Positions 35,289 through 45,224 of a stretch of DNA of 64,000 nucleotides are shown here, one piece after another (position 1 is the first letter of the stretch; the number at the start of each line of letters is the position of its first letter). The notes under the pieces are model-generated. The model made no database searches. It had not been told where the DNA came from and saw only the letters and a list, made by a program, of their open reading frames with translations. A program made the position numbers and the translations under genes. Origin of the DNA: Adiantum capillus-veneris (Eukaryota > Streptophyta > Polypodiopsida > Polypodiales > Pteridaceae); assembly GCA_014529385.2 (NCBI GenBank), contig CM043963.1, positions 64,097,469 through 64,161,468 of the forward strand. Reading direction: 5' to 3'.

Positions 35289-37295
35289 GGGCTCACCTTC
35301 ACTTTGTGTATAAATTTTGCCAATTGCTTCGTACTCATAGGTGATGGAAGAAGAATAATAGACTTCACCTTATCTGGATCAGCCTCAATGCCATTTTCTG
35401 ACACCATATGGCCCAATAACTTCACCCTTGGCTGTGCTAGATGACATTTCTTTGGATTTAGTTGTCCTCCACATTCATCATATCGAGCCAATACCATCTG
35501 CAGCTTCTCATGGTGATCAGCCCTACTGCTATAGACACAGAAGTCATCCATAAAAGCTTTAACACAACTACCAATGAATGGTTCCAACACCCAATTTTCT
35601 CTCTCTTGATAGAAGGAAGGTCCATTTGACAACCCAAACGGAAACACTGTGTAGCAATAGCAGCCCCATGGCGTAATAAAAGTTGTCTTTGTGCGGTCTT
35701 TAAGAGCAATCTTCAATTGAAAATAGCCTGAAAAACCATCACACACACTGTACCTCTCATAACCTGCCACTGAATCCAAGATCTGATCAATGAATGGAAG
35801 AGGATATGGGTTCTTCTTAGTGGCTGCGTTTAAGGGTTTAAAATCCACACAAATCCTCCACTTCCCATCCTTCTTTGGACTGACTACTACTGGACTCGCC
35901 CATTCTGTGGTCTCCACAGGGACTATGAACCCTGCCTTCAATAACTTGTCCACCTCTTCTCGCAAGGCTTCCATTTGCTCTTGACCCATCCTTCTTAGCC
36001 TTTGCCGCACTGGCTTAGCACCTTCTTTCAGCTCTATGTGCATCTCTTCACCCTTGAACCCTCTGATCTCTTCATATGAAGTAATGAACAAATCAGGAAA
36101 ACTAGCCAGCATATGCAAAAATATATCCTTCTCCATAGCTGAGAGGTCTCCACTGATCATTTTTGTCATTAATTCCTGCTTCTTTGACAACTCAACCTTG
36201 GTTTGCATCAGCCCTTCAATCACTTCATAAGGCCCTTCACTTTCATCTTCAACTTCATTCGCAAATGCGACTAAACCACACTCCTGGATTTCTTTATCCA
36301 TCAAAAGAAATGCAACATCAGCATCCTCATCACTGCTAGTAGTGCTATCACTGTCCTCATCTGTCACCGTGGAAGAGTCTTCATCACTAGACTCATCCTC
36401 ATCTTCATAAAGCTCCTCTAATCGTTTCCTTGTGTCCATATTATAAAGCTTCTTGGTACCTGTCTTTCCATAGAGGCTAATCGTACCATGTCGCCAATCT
36501 TGAACAGCTCCCACTGCACGTAACCATGGTCTGCCCAATATAATAGGATATGCTCCCAACCCTGCTGGCATCACATGAAAATCAACCACTGCCTTTGCAT
36601 CATATGCCTCCACTTCTAAGCTCTTTACAACACCCAAGCATTTTACTTTTTGATGATTTGCCAATCTGATCCGGAAGCCTGACACCCCAACGACTGTGAG
36701 ACCCATCTTCTCAACGCATGAGTGTGTTATGAGGCATATTTGGGCTCCTCCATCCACATAACCTTGTCCCAAATTTTTCCTTTTATGCCACACATCTACT
36801 ATTGGACAAATGTCTGGTAGCTCATCCATTGCCAACACCTTCACTGAACCTCTCTCTGGCTCTTTCTCCATTGGGTTAACCATCCTCTTCCACTGTCGCT
36901 TTAGTTTAGGAACCATTTCTATGAGCTGCCCAAAAGTAACATCTGCCTTCCTGCTCGTCAGATCCTCCTTCAAGTCATAGCTTAATTGCCCATCCCCTAG
37001 TGGAAAATCTGAAACATGAAACTTTCGACGAGCTCTCCTTTTCCTCTTGGCCTTGACATCCTCGCCTTCATGGCTCTTTCCTTTCTTCTTACTAGGACCT
37101 GGGGCACTTCTTCCTTCCTTTTCCTCTGTGGTCCTCTTCCCAATAGGCATCACTAATGTATCCTCTAGCTTTGATGCCTTCTCCAAGGTGACTACACTTA
37201 GCACTTTTGTCTTTCCCTTTTCCTCCTGGGTCAGTCCGCTGGTTCCTTCATCTCCCTTAATTTTTGATGCCATAATCATGCGACCTAGTTAGCAC
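35260..37295 (-). pseudogene. pol: GyA2 pol part 1: protease and reverse transcriptase
   Basis: A long minus frame (open 35165-37279) contains an acidic-basic linker, protease with VDGGAQICLIT and ILGRPWL, an acidic Ser-Asp stretch (EDEDESSDEDSSTVTDEDSD), and RT with SPKKDGKWRICVDF, YSVCDGFSGYFQLKI and the catalytic FMDDFCVYSS. The protease triad reads D-G-G rather than the common D-S/T-G, in both GyA copies. A 17-bp partial duplication near 35265-35290 (GGTTTATTCC repeated) throws the C-terminal end out of frame. Confidence 0.92.
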
Positions 37296-38249
37296 CTATC
37301 TTGGCAATGGATACATGTCTCCCCCCATCCTTGGTGGCTTATCACATTGCGGGCTGATGTGACCCAACTCTCCACAATTATAACATGTGGGCGTCTGCCT
37401 CCAAAACCTACCATTGCTTTGTCCAACACCATTCCTAGGCCTTTCTTCACCTCCTTGCTGATTTGCAAACCTCCCTCGACCTCCATTATTTCCCACTTGA
37501 CCTAGCATGTTTAGGCTGAGATTCTTCATCAAATCTACCATTTGCCTCATGTCTTGCCTTAGCCCATCATCTTGCACTGCTGTAGTGACCACTGCTGGCA
37601 TAAACTGAGTAGTAACAGGAACTACTGGTTCATGATGAACCCCTGACATGCGCCCTTGTAAAGACTCTATAGGATGAAATTCAGACCTCATTGGCAAAGA
37701 CTCCACCCCTAACTGGCTCATTTTCCTCAGCTTCCACTCTTTGTTCCTTGCTACCTCTAGTGCATCCTCATATGTCCTAGGCTTCTTTAGCTCCACTCTC
37801 CAACGTATATTCTCCCAAAGACCAGCCAAGAACCTGTCCTTCTTCATCATGTCAGGCGGGGGTACCTGTGGTGCTAAAGCCTTGCACATTCGCTCCCATG
37901 CCAATGAAAACTTACGTATGTACGCATCTACTGGCTCACCTTCCTTTTGCACCAAAGCCTGTACTTCTTGCCACACCTTGTCAGGATCTTCTATCTTCAC
38001 AAACTCCACTTCCAATCCATGCCTTAGATTGTCCCAACTCAATCTTATAGGTGGATCAGCCATACGCAACTCTTCTTCAAATGCTTTGGACCAAGCTCGT
38101 GCATCACTCTTCACACAAATTTGGAGAAGGCGTAACATTTGCGTAGGGTCATGAATCTGGTTGCTAATGAAGGCAACCTCCATCTTTTCCAGAAAGTCCT
38201 CCACATCTTCATCACTTCTTCCATGAAACTCCGGATAAGAGAAAGCCAT
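37296..38249 (-). CDS. gag: GyA2 gag
   Basis: A 317-codon minus frame starts MAFSYPEFHGRSDEDVEDF. Residues about 20-180 form the retrotransposon gag domain (SWDNLRHGLEVEFVKIE, AYIRKFSLAWERMCKAL). A Gly-Asn-Arg region precedes the zinc knuckle CYNCGELGHISPQC at about residues 292-305. It ends at TAG where GyA1 has CAG (PLPRQ), and an extra A downstream shifts the frame, so gag and pol are now separate here. Gag itself appears intact. It would assemble the cytoplasmic virus-like particle and bind element RNA. Confidence 0.92.
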   Translation of the reverse strand: MAFSYPEFHGRSDEDVEDFLEKMEVAFISNQIHDPTQMLRLLQICVKSDARAWSKAFEEELRMADPPIRLSWDNLRHGLEVEFVKIEDPDKVWQEVQALVQKEGEPVDAYIRKFSLAWERMCKALAPQVPPPDMMKKDRFLAGLWENIRWRVELKKPRTYEDALEVARNKEWKLRKMSQLGVESLPMRSEFHPIESLQGRMSGVHHEPVVPVTTQFMPAVVTTAVQDDGLRQDMRQMVDLMKNLSLNMLGQVGNNGGRGRFANQQGGEERPRNGVGQSNGRFWRQTPTCYNCGELGHISPQCDKPPRMGGDMYPLPR

Positions 38250-39135
38250 GGCTAGAGAACCCCTTCAAACACACGTACAAGAACCCAAAACTTTTCACTA
38301 CCCAATCCCCAGAAACTTCAATGGAGCTCAGCTTTAGATGAGAACAAACACATGCACATCAAATGAGTTTTCATAGTTGATCATCGGAATTACAACAGGC
38401 AAAGGACATTCCAGGATCTCTCTCAATCTTCTTGGCCCAAACATAAAGACTATGCGCTACTGGAAAAAGATCTTCCTGGACACATGAACATTAATCTGAA
38501 TTCTTTGAGTTAAATGAAAAGGAGTGAACTGAGGGCCATTTTGATCATCCATTAAAGCCAACCATGAAGCTCCCAAGAAGGCACACCTGACTCAACCTCT
38601 GATTTTGCCAGAATTTCAGCAGCATAACAGCATAAATGGCTCAAAATACCAAAAAACCAGCCATCATAACTTGGGAAAATTTCGACAGAGTTTCCCCAGA
38701 AGTAGAGCAATGAGAACCCAAAATATAGACTGTATTTGTATGCATAAGCTGCCAACAATAGAACCCGAGCATCAAATAGGACTCACTAGTACATAGCCTA
38801 TGGCGAGGTCACAAAAAGGGTGCTCCAGCTACCTGTATCACCGAAAGGATATCCACATTTGAGAATCCCCCAGCTCAATAAAAACCTCACGCTATCGACC
38901 CTCACACGAAGGATAATGCAAATCGCGTATAGTCAAGTCTCAGAAATGACTATCTTCCAGACCAAGTCTCAGAAATGGCTGGGACTGCCAAATACAACCA
39001 AGTATGGCTCCACAAATGTGTACAATGGCAGTTTCCACAAGTAACATACAATCCAGTAGACAATGCGCTCAAATAGGCGCCAAGTGATGCATACCCACAA
39101 CAACTGCAAGTGACATCACTGCTAGTATATCACTG

Positions 39136-39281
39136 TACTACCTGTACCTATGTGAATCACCTGTACCTGTACCTGTCCCTGTAACCTGTAACCTGTAACC
39201 TGTAATCTGTAACGTGTAATCTGTAACCTGTAATCTGTAATCCCGAAGCTCGAAGCTCGAAGCTCGAAGCTCGAAGTAGAA
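39136..39281 (-). repeat. Heptamer minisatellites in the GyA2 leader
   Basis: Just inside the primer site, on the plus strand, GAAGCTC is repeated about four times (39245-39275), next to about ten copies of CTGTAAC/CTGTAAT (39177-39240) grading into CTGTACC. GyA1 has only short versions (GCTTCAAGCTTCGAG and TTACAGGTTACGGG near 21650-21715), so the arrays expanded in GyA2. Confidence 0.85.
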
Positions 39282-39300
39282 GGCACTCGAAGAAGATCCT

Positions 39301-39314
39301 CCGTGGGGGCGCCA
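39301..39314 (-). other. GyA2 primer-binding site
   Basis: Minus strand TGGCGCCCCCACGG, six bases inside the 5' LTR end, as in GyA1. Confidence 0.7.
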
Positions 39315-39320
39315 AAAGAA

Positions 39321-39488
39321 TGTGAGCGGGATGAAAACACACACAGCGCCTCTATAACGACCCGACACACACTCTTGGGAAGATACACACACACACTATG
39401 GGGCACCACTCGGCTTACACAACACACCTGGCCGAGACAGGGAACACACCTCTGGAGTGAGAGGAGAGAGACTATCCACTTGTCCACT

Positions 39489-39534
<46 letters not shown>

Positions 39535-40476
39535 AAAAAACTCAGCTCAAAAGAGGATAATTTCTGATGTTTAGATACAAATGAGCTTGGGCCAACACCA
39601 ATGGGGCAAACAGCTCACACAATATGGGTAAAAGATACCAGATACAATCACAAATTGGAGAAGAAACTTCGCCCATAGGAGAAACTTACACAGAAAAACA
39701 GCAGGAAAAGAGTGAGGAATTTGGCAAAATGGACAGCACCATCGCGTCCGGAACGACCCAAAACCCCAGTCTACAATGTCAAAGTGCTCAACTCCGACCT
39801 CAGATGAGCAATTTACGGCCAAAACAGGCTCCAAAAACCCAAAAAACACACCTGCGGCTGTTCCTCCTCTCTTCTCCACGTTTTTTCTGGTCTTCTCTCT
39901 GTTTTTTAGTTCCCACACTTAGATTTTTTAGTTGGGCACCCTTGGCATTTTAGATGACCTCAAACGGACCCCGAACATGCCAAAAACTGACCTCGCAGTG
40001 CATAGTTGTCACCTTTTTGCATCATTCGCACACCTGGCACTCAGCTTTTTTTCAATAATGCATCTCGCCACCACGTGAAGTGGCCCCAAAAAGTGGTCCT
40101 AATGATGACCTTTATGCATAACTCTCACAAGAAAACACCCACGTTGTGTCCGTCCTCATCCGCGTGCAAATATTGACCTCGTTCGCCCTCCTGACGCCAC
40201 TAGATGCCATCTGACGCACCTGCTGACCTCACGTCGTCGGCCCGCGGATAGCTTCCTCGAGAAGTTTTACGCGCTACCAACTTCACTTTATTGTAGAAAA
40301 AACACACTGGTACTAGTATCGGTGAAAATCGATGCACTATGTACATGCTGTCCTACCTGTACACATGTGGGCCCCACGTAACCACCTGGCTCTGGAAAAT
40401 GGACAATTCTTCATTTGATGCACCATGCATGTATATGTACATATGCGCAATCCCTTGCTCCAAAAAACTCCTGACA
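39321..40476 (-). repeat. GyA2 5' LTR
   Basis: 1156 bp, followed on the right by ACGT (40477-40480). An AC repeat of about 40 bp sits at 39491-39531, longer than in the 3' LTR. Confidence 0.93.
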
Positions 40477-40480
40477 ACGT

Positions 40481-41397
40481 GTTGTCACGTACAAGACAAT
40501 ATTATAAACTCACATGACAAATATGAGAGTTTGTTGCCTCTTTTTAGTGGCAAAAATTTGAATGAAATCCAAATGAGACAAATGTACAATCTATGGAGGT
40601 CTCAAGAAATCAAACTACTACTGACGCAAAACCCGGGGGATTCACCATAGAAAACTTACTGCACCACGTAAGTGCAAGGGAGAGGGTTTTTTTTTCCAAG
40701 TTACATAAGCGTATAAGTTAGGGGTAGTCCCCCAATAATTTATCTCCCAAGCTTAAAAATAAGGGAGGGGGTATCATATTTATTAGTTGTTTGGGGGGGG
40801 GAGTGTGTGAAAAGGGAAAAATGAGAGGAAGTTTTTGTGTTTCAAAATCATGGCTTCCCAAAAGAGTCTGCCCTTGAACTTTTGAGTCAATAGCTACAAG
40901 TGCAAGAACTAACATTGCTTTGTATCAATGGGATTATAGTTCATTTGTTGAGGGATGAAAGCTATAAAGAGTTTGTATATATGCAAATTTACACGAAGAA
41001 CCTAGCACAACTATATGACCATGTTTTTTGAGTAATTTAGATGGGACAAAATTGGATGAGTAGCTAGTGTGCAAGCTAAACGGGTACATAGTTTGAAAGT
41101 CAAACTAAGACACATTGAGGGTACATTTATTTATCAACATAAGTGGTTCCTTAGTATGTTGCCAGTCACTATGCTACACACTCTTTGACTAGTTTTACTC
41201 AGATAGATCATGTGAAACCTGAATTTTACATGTAAGATAGGGGTATGATAATTTGTTGCATTAATTATCGTATAAGCGTAGAAAGGGGGGTCATATTCCC
41301 TAATATGAGTCTTATATAAGGGTTTTATCAAAGTTGTCCGCTCGCATGTGGCGTCCCGTTTTATAGATAGAGTGAATCCCCCGTTATGCAAATGTAC
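40481..41397. other. Unassigned stretch inside Cop1
   Basis: Between the GyA2 target duplication and the next recognisable Cop1 block lie about 900 bp that I cannot match to copia. It includes a (G)9 run near 40794-40802 and CCCCCAATAATTTATC-type AT-rich sequence, with no frame of note. It may be a further insertion. Confidence 0.4.
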
Positions 41398-41649
41398 ATG
41401 ATGTGGAAAGGGATCAGAATGAACAGGCTAGAGGTATGCCAAAATTGTTGGTGCATATTTTGTGTGACAGTAAATTGGATGCACATTTGTCTAGTCATAC
41501 TCGTCACGTTCTTGTCATGCATCTTATGCATCAAATCGCTATGCTTTGGTTGTTTCTAGCTTATGTGATGTCGAGGAACCTCTATCTTTTGATGAAGCAC
41601 AAAGTCTTGAAAATTGGATGGCTGCCACACAATCAACATATGATGCATT
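41398..41649 (+). pseudogene. pol: Cop1 linker before reverse transcriptase
   Basis: Across frames this reads ALVSSLCDVEEPLSFDEA-like residues (CDVEEPLSFDEAQSLENWM near 41570-41620). This is the copia linker just upstream of RT, whose usual continuation is an 'E-Y-AL--N-TW' block. The solo LTR separates it from that block (IENDTWTLCGLPPSK at 42372). Confidence 0.75.
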
Positions 41650-41737
41650 TGTTGGGAAATAAGGCATAGCTAAGTAGATATTAGAGTAGTTTACTTAATG
41701 GAGAGAGATAATTTTCACACACAAGAGATTATAGAGT

Positions 41738-41768
<31 letters not shown>

Positions 41769-42366
41769 CCACGATATACGTGGTTCACCCAATGTGGGCT
41801 ACATCCACAAGAAAGAAACCACTCAATGGCTTGAGCAATTCATCATAGAAGTAGGTTACAAAGGGAATATACCCCTAATGGAGCTCCCACCTTGCTTCAC
41901 TCTCACCACCTCACACCCACCTTGTTGCATCAACTTCACAATGCATTTTGTGTGTAGAAGGGGCCTCTTTTTATAGGCCAAACGGGATACCCTCACCCAT
42001 GAGAGGCAGTTGTGTGTAGTCGTCCTTCTGTAGACAAGTCCAACTTGGACTCTCCAAATGCGCCCATATGTGGCCACCCTTGAGAAGACAAGTCCGCCTT
42101 GAAATTGGCCACTGGCCAATGACCATTGACTTTGACCATCGGCCACCAGCCATTGACTACCATCCACCTGCCAATCGGCCAACCGGCCGGCCGTTTTTCG
42201 ACCACTTTTTGGGCCACCGTTTGGCCATAATATTCTGCCAAAAAGGAATATTTCGATGAGTGATTTTTCTTCACGCACGATGGCTTCTCCTCATAATGGG
42301 GACCTTACAAATGTGTGTTTTTAATACTAAAAATTACAAGAGGTAAATCAGGATCCATACTCAACA
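41650..42366 (+). mobile_element. Solo LTR (717 bp) inside Cop1
   Basis: The ends TGTTG and CAACA form short inverted termini. The flanks are GCATT (41645-41649) and GTATT (42367-42371), a 5-bp duplication with one C/T difference. Removing the segment joins Cop1 QSTYDAF directly to IENDTW, as expected in copia. It contains CACGATATACGTGGTTCACC, a phrase common in plant LTRs, a GA repeat (41737-41764) and no coding capacity. I infer a solo LTR left by LTR-LTR recombination. Orientation is assigned provisionally. Confidence 0.8.
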
Positions 42367-43788
42367 GTATTTATAGAAAATGACACATGGACTTTGTGTG
42401 GCTTGCCTCCTAGCAAAAGTTTCATTGGTACAAAGTGGGTTTACAAGTTGAAAGGTAAGCCGGGTGGTGAAATTGATCGCTATAAGGCTTGAGTTTTTGC
42501 AAAAGGTGATGCATAGTAGAAAGACATAGATTATGTAGAGAATTTTTCTCCCACTTGTCGTATGACTATAGTGCATTTTCTATGTGCATTGGCAGCTCAT
42601 TTTGGTTGGGTGTACATCAATCAGATATTGTTACTGCTTTCTTGAATGGTGATATATTTGAGGAAGTTTATGTTATGCAGCCTCGCAGTTTTGTCATTAA
42701 AGGGCAAGAAGATAAAGGTGAAAATGTAAAAAATCCTTTTATGGGTTGAATAAACCTCCTTGTGCTTGGTATGAGAAAGTTGACACTCATTTGGTTAAAC
42801 AATGGTTTTGTAACACTTCAACAGAAATCACTTTGTATGTAAAGCATGAGGGCGATGTACTTCTCATTGTTGTTCTATATGTGGATGATTTGGTGGTCAT
42901 GGCCCAAATGAGAAACATATTGCTGAATTTAAGACTGATTTGAATGCTACTTTTAAGATTAAATATTTGGGTCTGTAGCATCATTACTTGGACATAAAAT
43001 TTAAGGAATGTGATGGTGGTATTTCTTTGTGTCAAACAAGTTACATAGAGACTTTGATATGTAACTTTGGAATTGAGAATGGCAAACCTATTGCCACTCC
43101 CATTGAAACAAGTTTGAAATTGAGTCTTCATGATTTGGATGATCCTGCCAATGTCACTCTTTACCAAACTTCCATTGGATGCCTTATTTATGTATTCAAC
43201 ATAAGGCCATATATTCAATTTGTAGTCTCACACATCATCAAATTTATGCATAGACCAAGGTCTAAGCATTGGTAGAGTGTCAAGAGGATTTTTTACTACT
43301 TGGGTGACACTTTGCATCTTGGATTGTTTTATCCCAATGGGGGATCATTGCCGTCAGATTTACATGCTTTTTCAAACTTAGATTGGACTAGTTGTTTTGA
43401 CACACAAGTTTCTAGAAGTGGTTTTTGTTTCATGCTCAACACCTCATGCATATCATGGTTGAGCAAGAAGCAACCTATTGTGGCCAATTCTAATTGTGAG
43501 GCTAAGCACATGGCAGTCTTCACAGCCACGGTTCAGTGTGTATGGATCAGATACCATGGATGACTTGGGTGTTGGATAGGACATTGTCAACATCATTTAC
43601 ACCGACATTCACCGTGCATTAGCAGTTGCGAGGAACCCTATTTTTTAGGGAGAGACTTAACAAGAGAGATCAACTTGTCTTATGTGCCAACACAGGACAA
43701 CCTTATAGATCTGTTCACAAAGGCACTGCCTCGTGAGAAGTTAAAAACTTTTTTCAAAGATTTGGGCTTACTCCCCTTTTTGGATTGA
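42367..43788 (+). pseudogene. pol: Cop1 reverse transcriptase and RNase H
   Basis: Order: IENDTWTLCGLPPSKSFIG and TKWVYKLKGKPGGEIDRYKA; then SDIVTAFLNGDIFEEVYVMQ; then LYVDDLVV, the copia active site with both aspartates; then YIETLICNFGIENGKPIATP and the RNase H part (SNLDWTSCF, SRSGFCFML, SKKQPIVANSNCEAKHMA); ending LIDLFTKALPREKLK and a TGA at 43786-43788. At least two frameshifts and several stops (for example TAG in KHW-SVKR) disable it, although YVDD survives. Confidence 0.9.
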
Positions 43789-43850
43789 TCATGCACTTAG
43801 AGCATGGCACTTCCCTTTACACCATGTGCCAGCTCTCGTTCACCGCATCA

Positions 43851-43865
43851 CTCCCAAGGGGGATT
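43851..43865 (+). other. Cop1 polypurine tract
   Basis: CCCAAGGGGGATT directly before the 3' LTR TGTTACC. Confidence 0.75.
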
Positions 43866-44093
43866 TGTTACCATATACATGTGGTAGTGATGTGTGTGAA
43901 CACATTAGGACCGCGGGGAAATTTTTTCTCTCACTAGGAGTTTTCCCCCCCCTTTCATTGTATATATGCCTATCACTATAGGACTAAATTATCTTTCCAT
44001 TGCACACTAAGTAATACTACTCTTGGTTTTGTGCCTTGAGCTTCTTAGTCTTTTCCAAGCTGTGTATGTTTTCCTTCAATTCTATTCTCAACA
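43866..44093 (+). repeat. Cop1 3' LTR
   Basis: 228 bp from TGTTACCATA to CTCAACA. Only its last 85 bp have a visible partner at 20377-20459. Confidence 0.75.
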
Positions 44094-44682
44094 AGTCCTT
44101 CAAACATCACCCAAACAATTCTTTCTCAAACAAGGCCTAATGAAGACAACCCTTTATTTCAGCAAAAAAGAATTTTACAATTTTCTTATGAGTTTTTCGA
44201 TACTTGCCTGCGAACTTTCTCTGTCTAGCTAAGAGAGCCTTTGCAAAGGATTTACTTATTTGCTAACCATAAAATACAAAAACCTCCCCAATTTTTGATT
44301 GTAGGGGACATCTTGCTAATTGAAAGACATCTTGCTAATTGCACAAGGGACAAAAGGAGGACTAATAACCTCAGCTTAGTCTTTGCTAATCACACGATCA
44401 TCTTGCTAACTGCGAGTTCCATCTAGAAGAATATATTTCTTCAACATTTTTTCTCTTTTAAGTGATTCTTTAAACATCATCGACTAACTCCTAATATCAA
44501 ACAGTAACATTTTATCAAACAATTCTTTCACTACTCTACAAAATCCTATGCTTGTTTCTTGTGATACAATCACGTTCCTTGGATACTTTAAGGAACTTTC
44601 TAAGCTTGAATTACCAGGTCAGCATGTATAACAATGCAAGATTATAAATTTATCTTATTGGATTAGCGACGTGTTTGAATAC
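44094..44682. other. Anonymous sequence
   Basis: CATCTTGCTAA-TG occurs three times between 44309 and 44412. No gene is recognised. Confidence 0.4.
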
Positions 44683-44840
44683 CTTTGCGTTAGAGGTTGG
44701 GCGGCTTCAAATTCTTTTGTAGCTGCTGATACTTCCACTTGAGCTATGATTGGAGTAGTTGATGCATTCCTTTGTACCTTCCTTGGAGGTGGAACAGAAG
44801 TGGCATCTTTGGAGCTTTGTGTCACTTGCTTTGGGACCAT
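44683..44840 (-). CDS. Possible first exon, unknown product
   Basis: Minus strand: ATG at complement of 44838-44840, then 53 codons (MVPKQVTQSSKDATSVPPPR... to FEAAQPLTQR) ending at a possible donor (GCAAAG then GTATTC). Upstream lie a CT/CA-rich leader and a TATA-like box, a plausible plant promoter layout. The protein is Ser/Thr/Pro-rich without a known domain, and no downstream exon is visible. It may equally be leader sequence of an unrecognised retroelement. Confidence 0.25.
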
Positions 44841-44908
44841 CGTATTGAGATAGAGAAAAGGGGAGAGTTTCACTCTAGAAAGCAAATTTTGCGTTTCCTT
44901 GCTTGTTG

Positions 44909-45012
<104 letters not shown>

Positions 45013-45049
45013 AGAGCTCTACAATCCAAAGGAAATCATGATGGTGATA

Positions 45050-45106
45050 GAGATGGAGTTGGAGTTGGAGGTGGAGGTGGAGATGGAGATGGAGATGGAG
45101 ATGGGT
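45050..45106. repeat. Hexamer minisatellite (GGAGAT/GGAGGT/GGAGTT)
   Basis: About nine tandem hexamers, GGAGTT then GGAGGT then GGAGAT. Confidence 0.9.
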
Positions 45107-45212
45107 TGAGGGTGAGAGCTTGAGAGAGAGAAGTTACCTCCAACATCAAGGCAAGAGAGATTTTGCTTCCGAGAGATTTTGTGTGTGTGTTAAAACTAAG
45201 AGAAGAGGGGCC

Positions 45213-45224
45213 TTTATATAGGCT
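45213..45224 (-). promoter_or_regulatory. TATA-box-like sequence
   Basis: CCTATATAAAGG on the minus strand, about 370 bp upstream of the possible ATG at 44840. The match to a plant TATA box is good, but a lone motif is weak evidence. Confidence 0.3.

Larger units (their letters stand above)
31756..40476 (-). mobile_element. GyA2, Ty3/gypsy (Tat-like) retrotransposon
   Basis: Second member of the GyA family, minus strand, 8721 bp, LTRs 31756-32908 and 39321-40476, flanked by ACGT. Its LTRs differ by roughly a dozen substitutions plus dinucleotide-repeat length over about 1150 bp (by eye), so insertion is recent relative to GyA1. The interior keeps long frames with FMDD in RT and an intact D-D-E integrase, but frame breaks separate gag, RT and the RNase H region. 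Confidence 0.94.
20377..44093 (+). mobile_element. Cop1, nested Ty1/copia retrotransposon
   Basis: Copia-order remnants on the plus strand are: U5-like LTR end (20377-20459), primer site (20460-20464 continuing at 29168-29176), gag (29525-30440), protease and integrase start (30.53-30.86 kb), integrase tail (about 31.39-31.75 kb), reverse transcriptase and RNase H (42.37-43.79 kb), purine tract and 3' LTR (43866-44093). The remaining bases are four insertions. Without them the element would be about 5 kb, normal for copia. It carries many stops and frameshifts and lacks the region between protease and the integrase core, so it is inactive. Confidence 0.85.

Noticed and set aside
39136-39281. 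CRISPR-like array from regularly spaced short repeats
   Set aside because: Units are contiguous heptamers with no unique spacers, in a plant retroelement leader.
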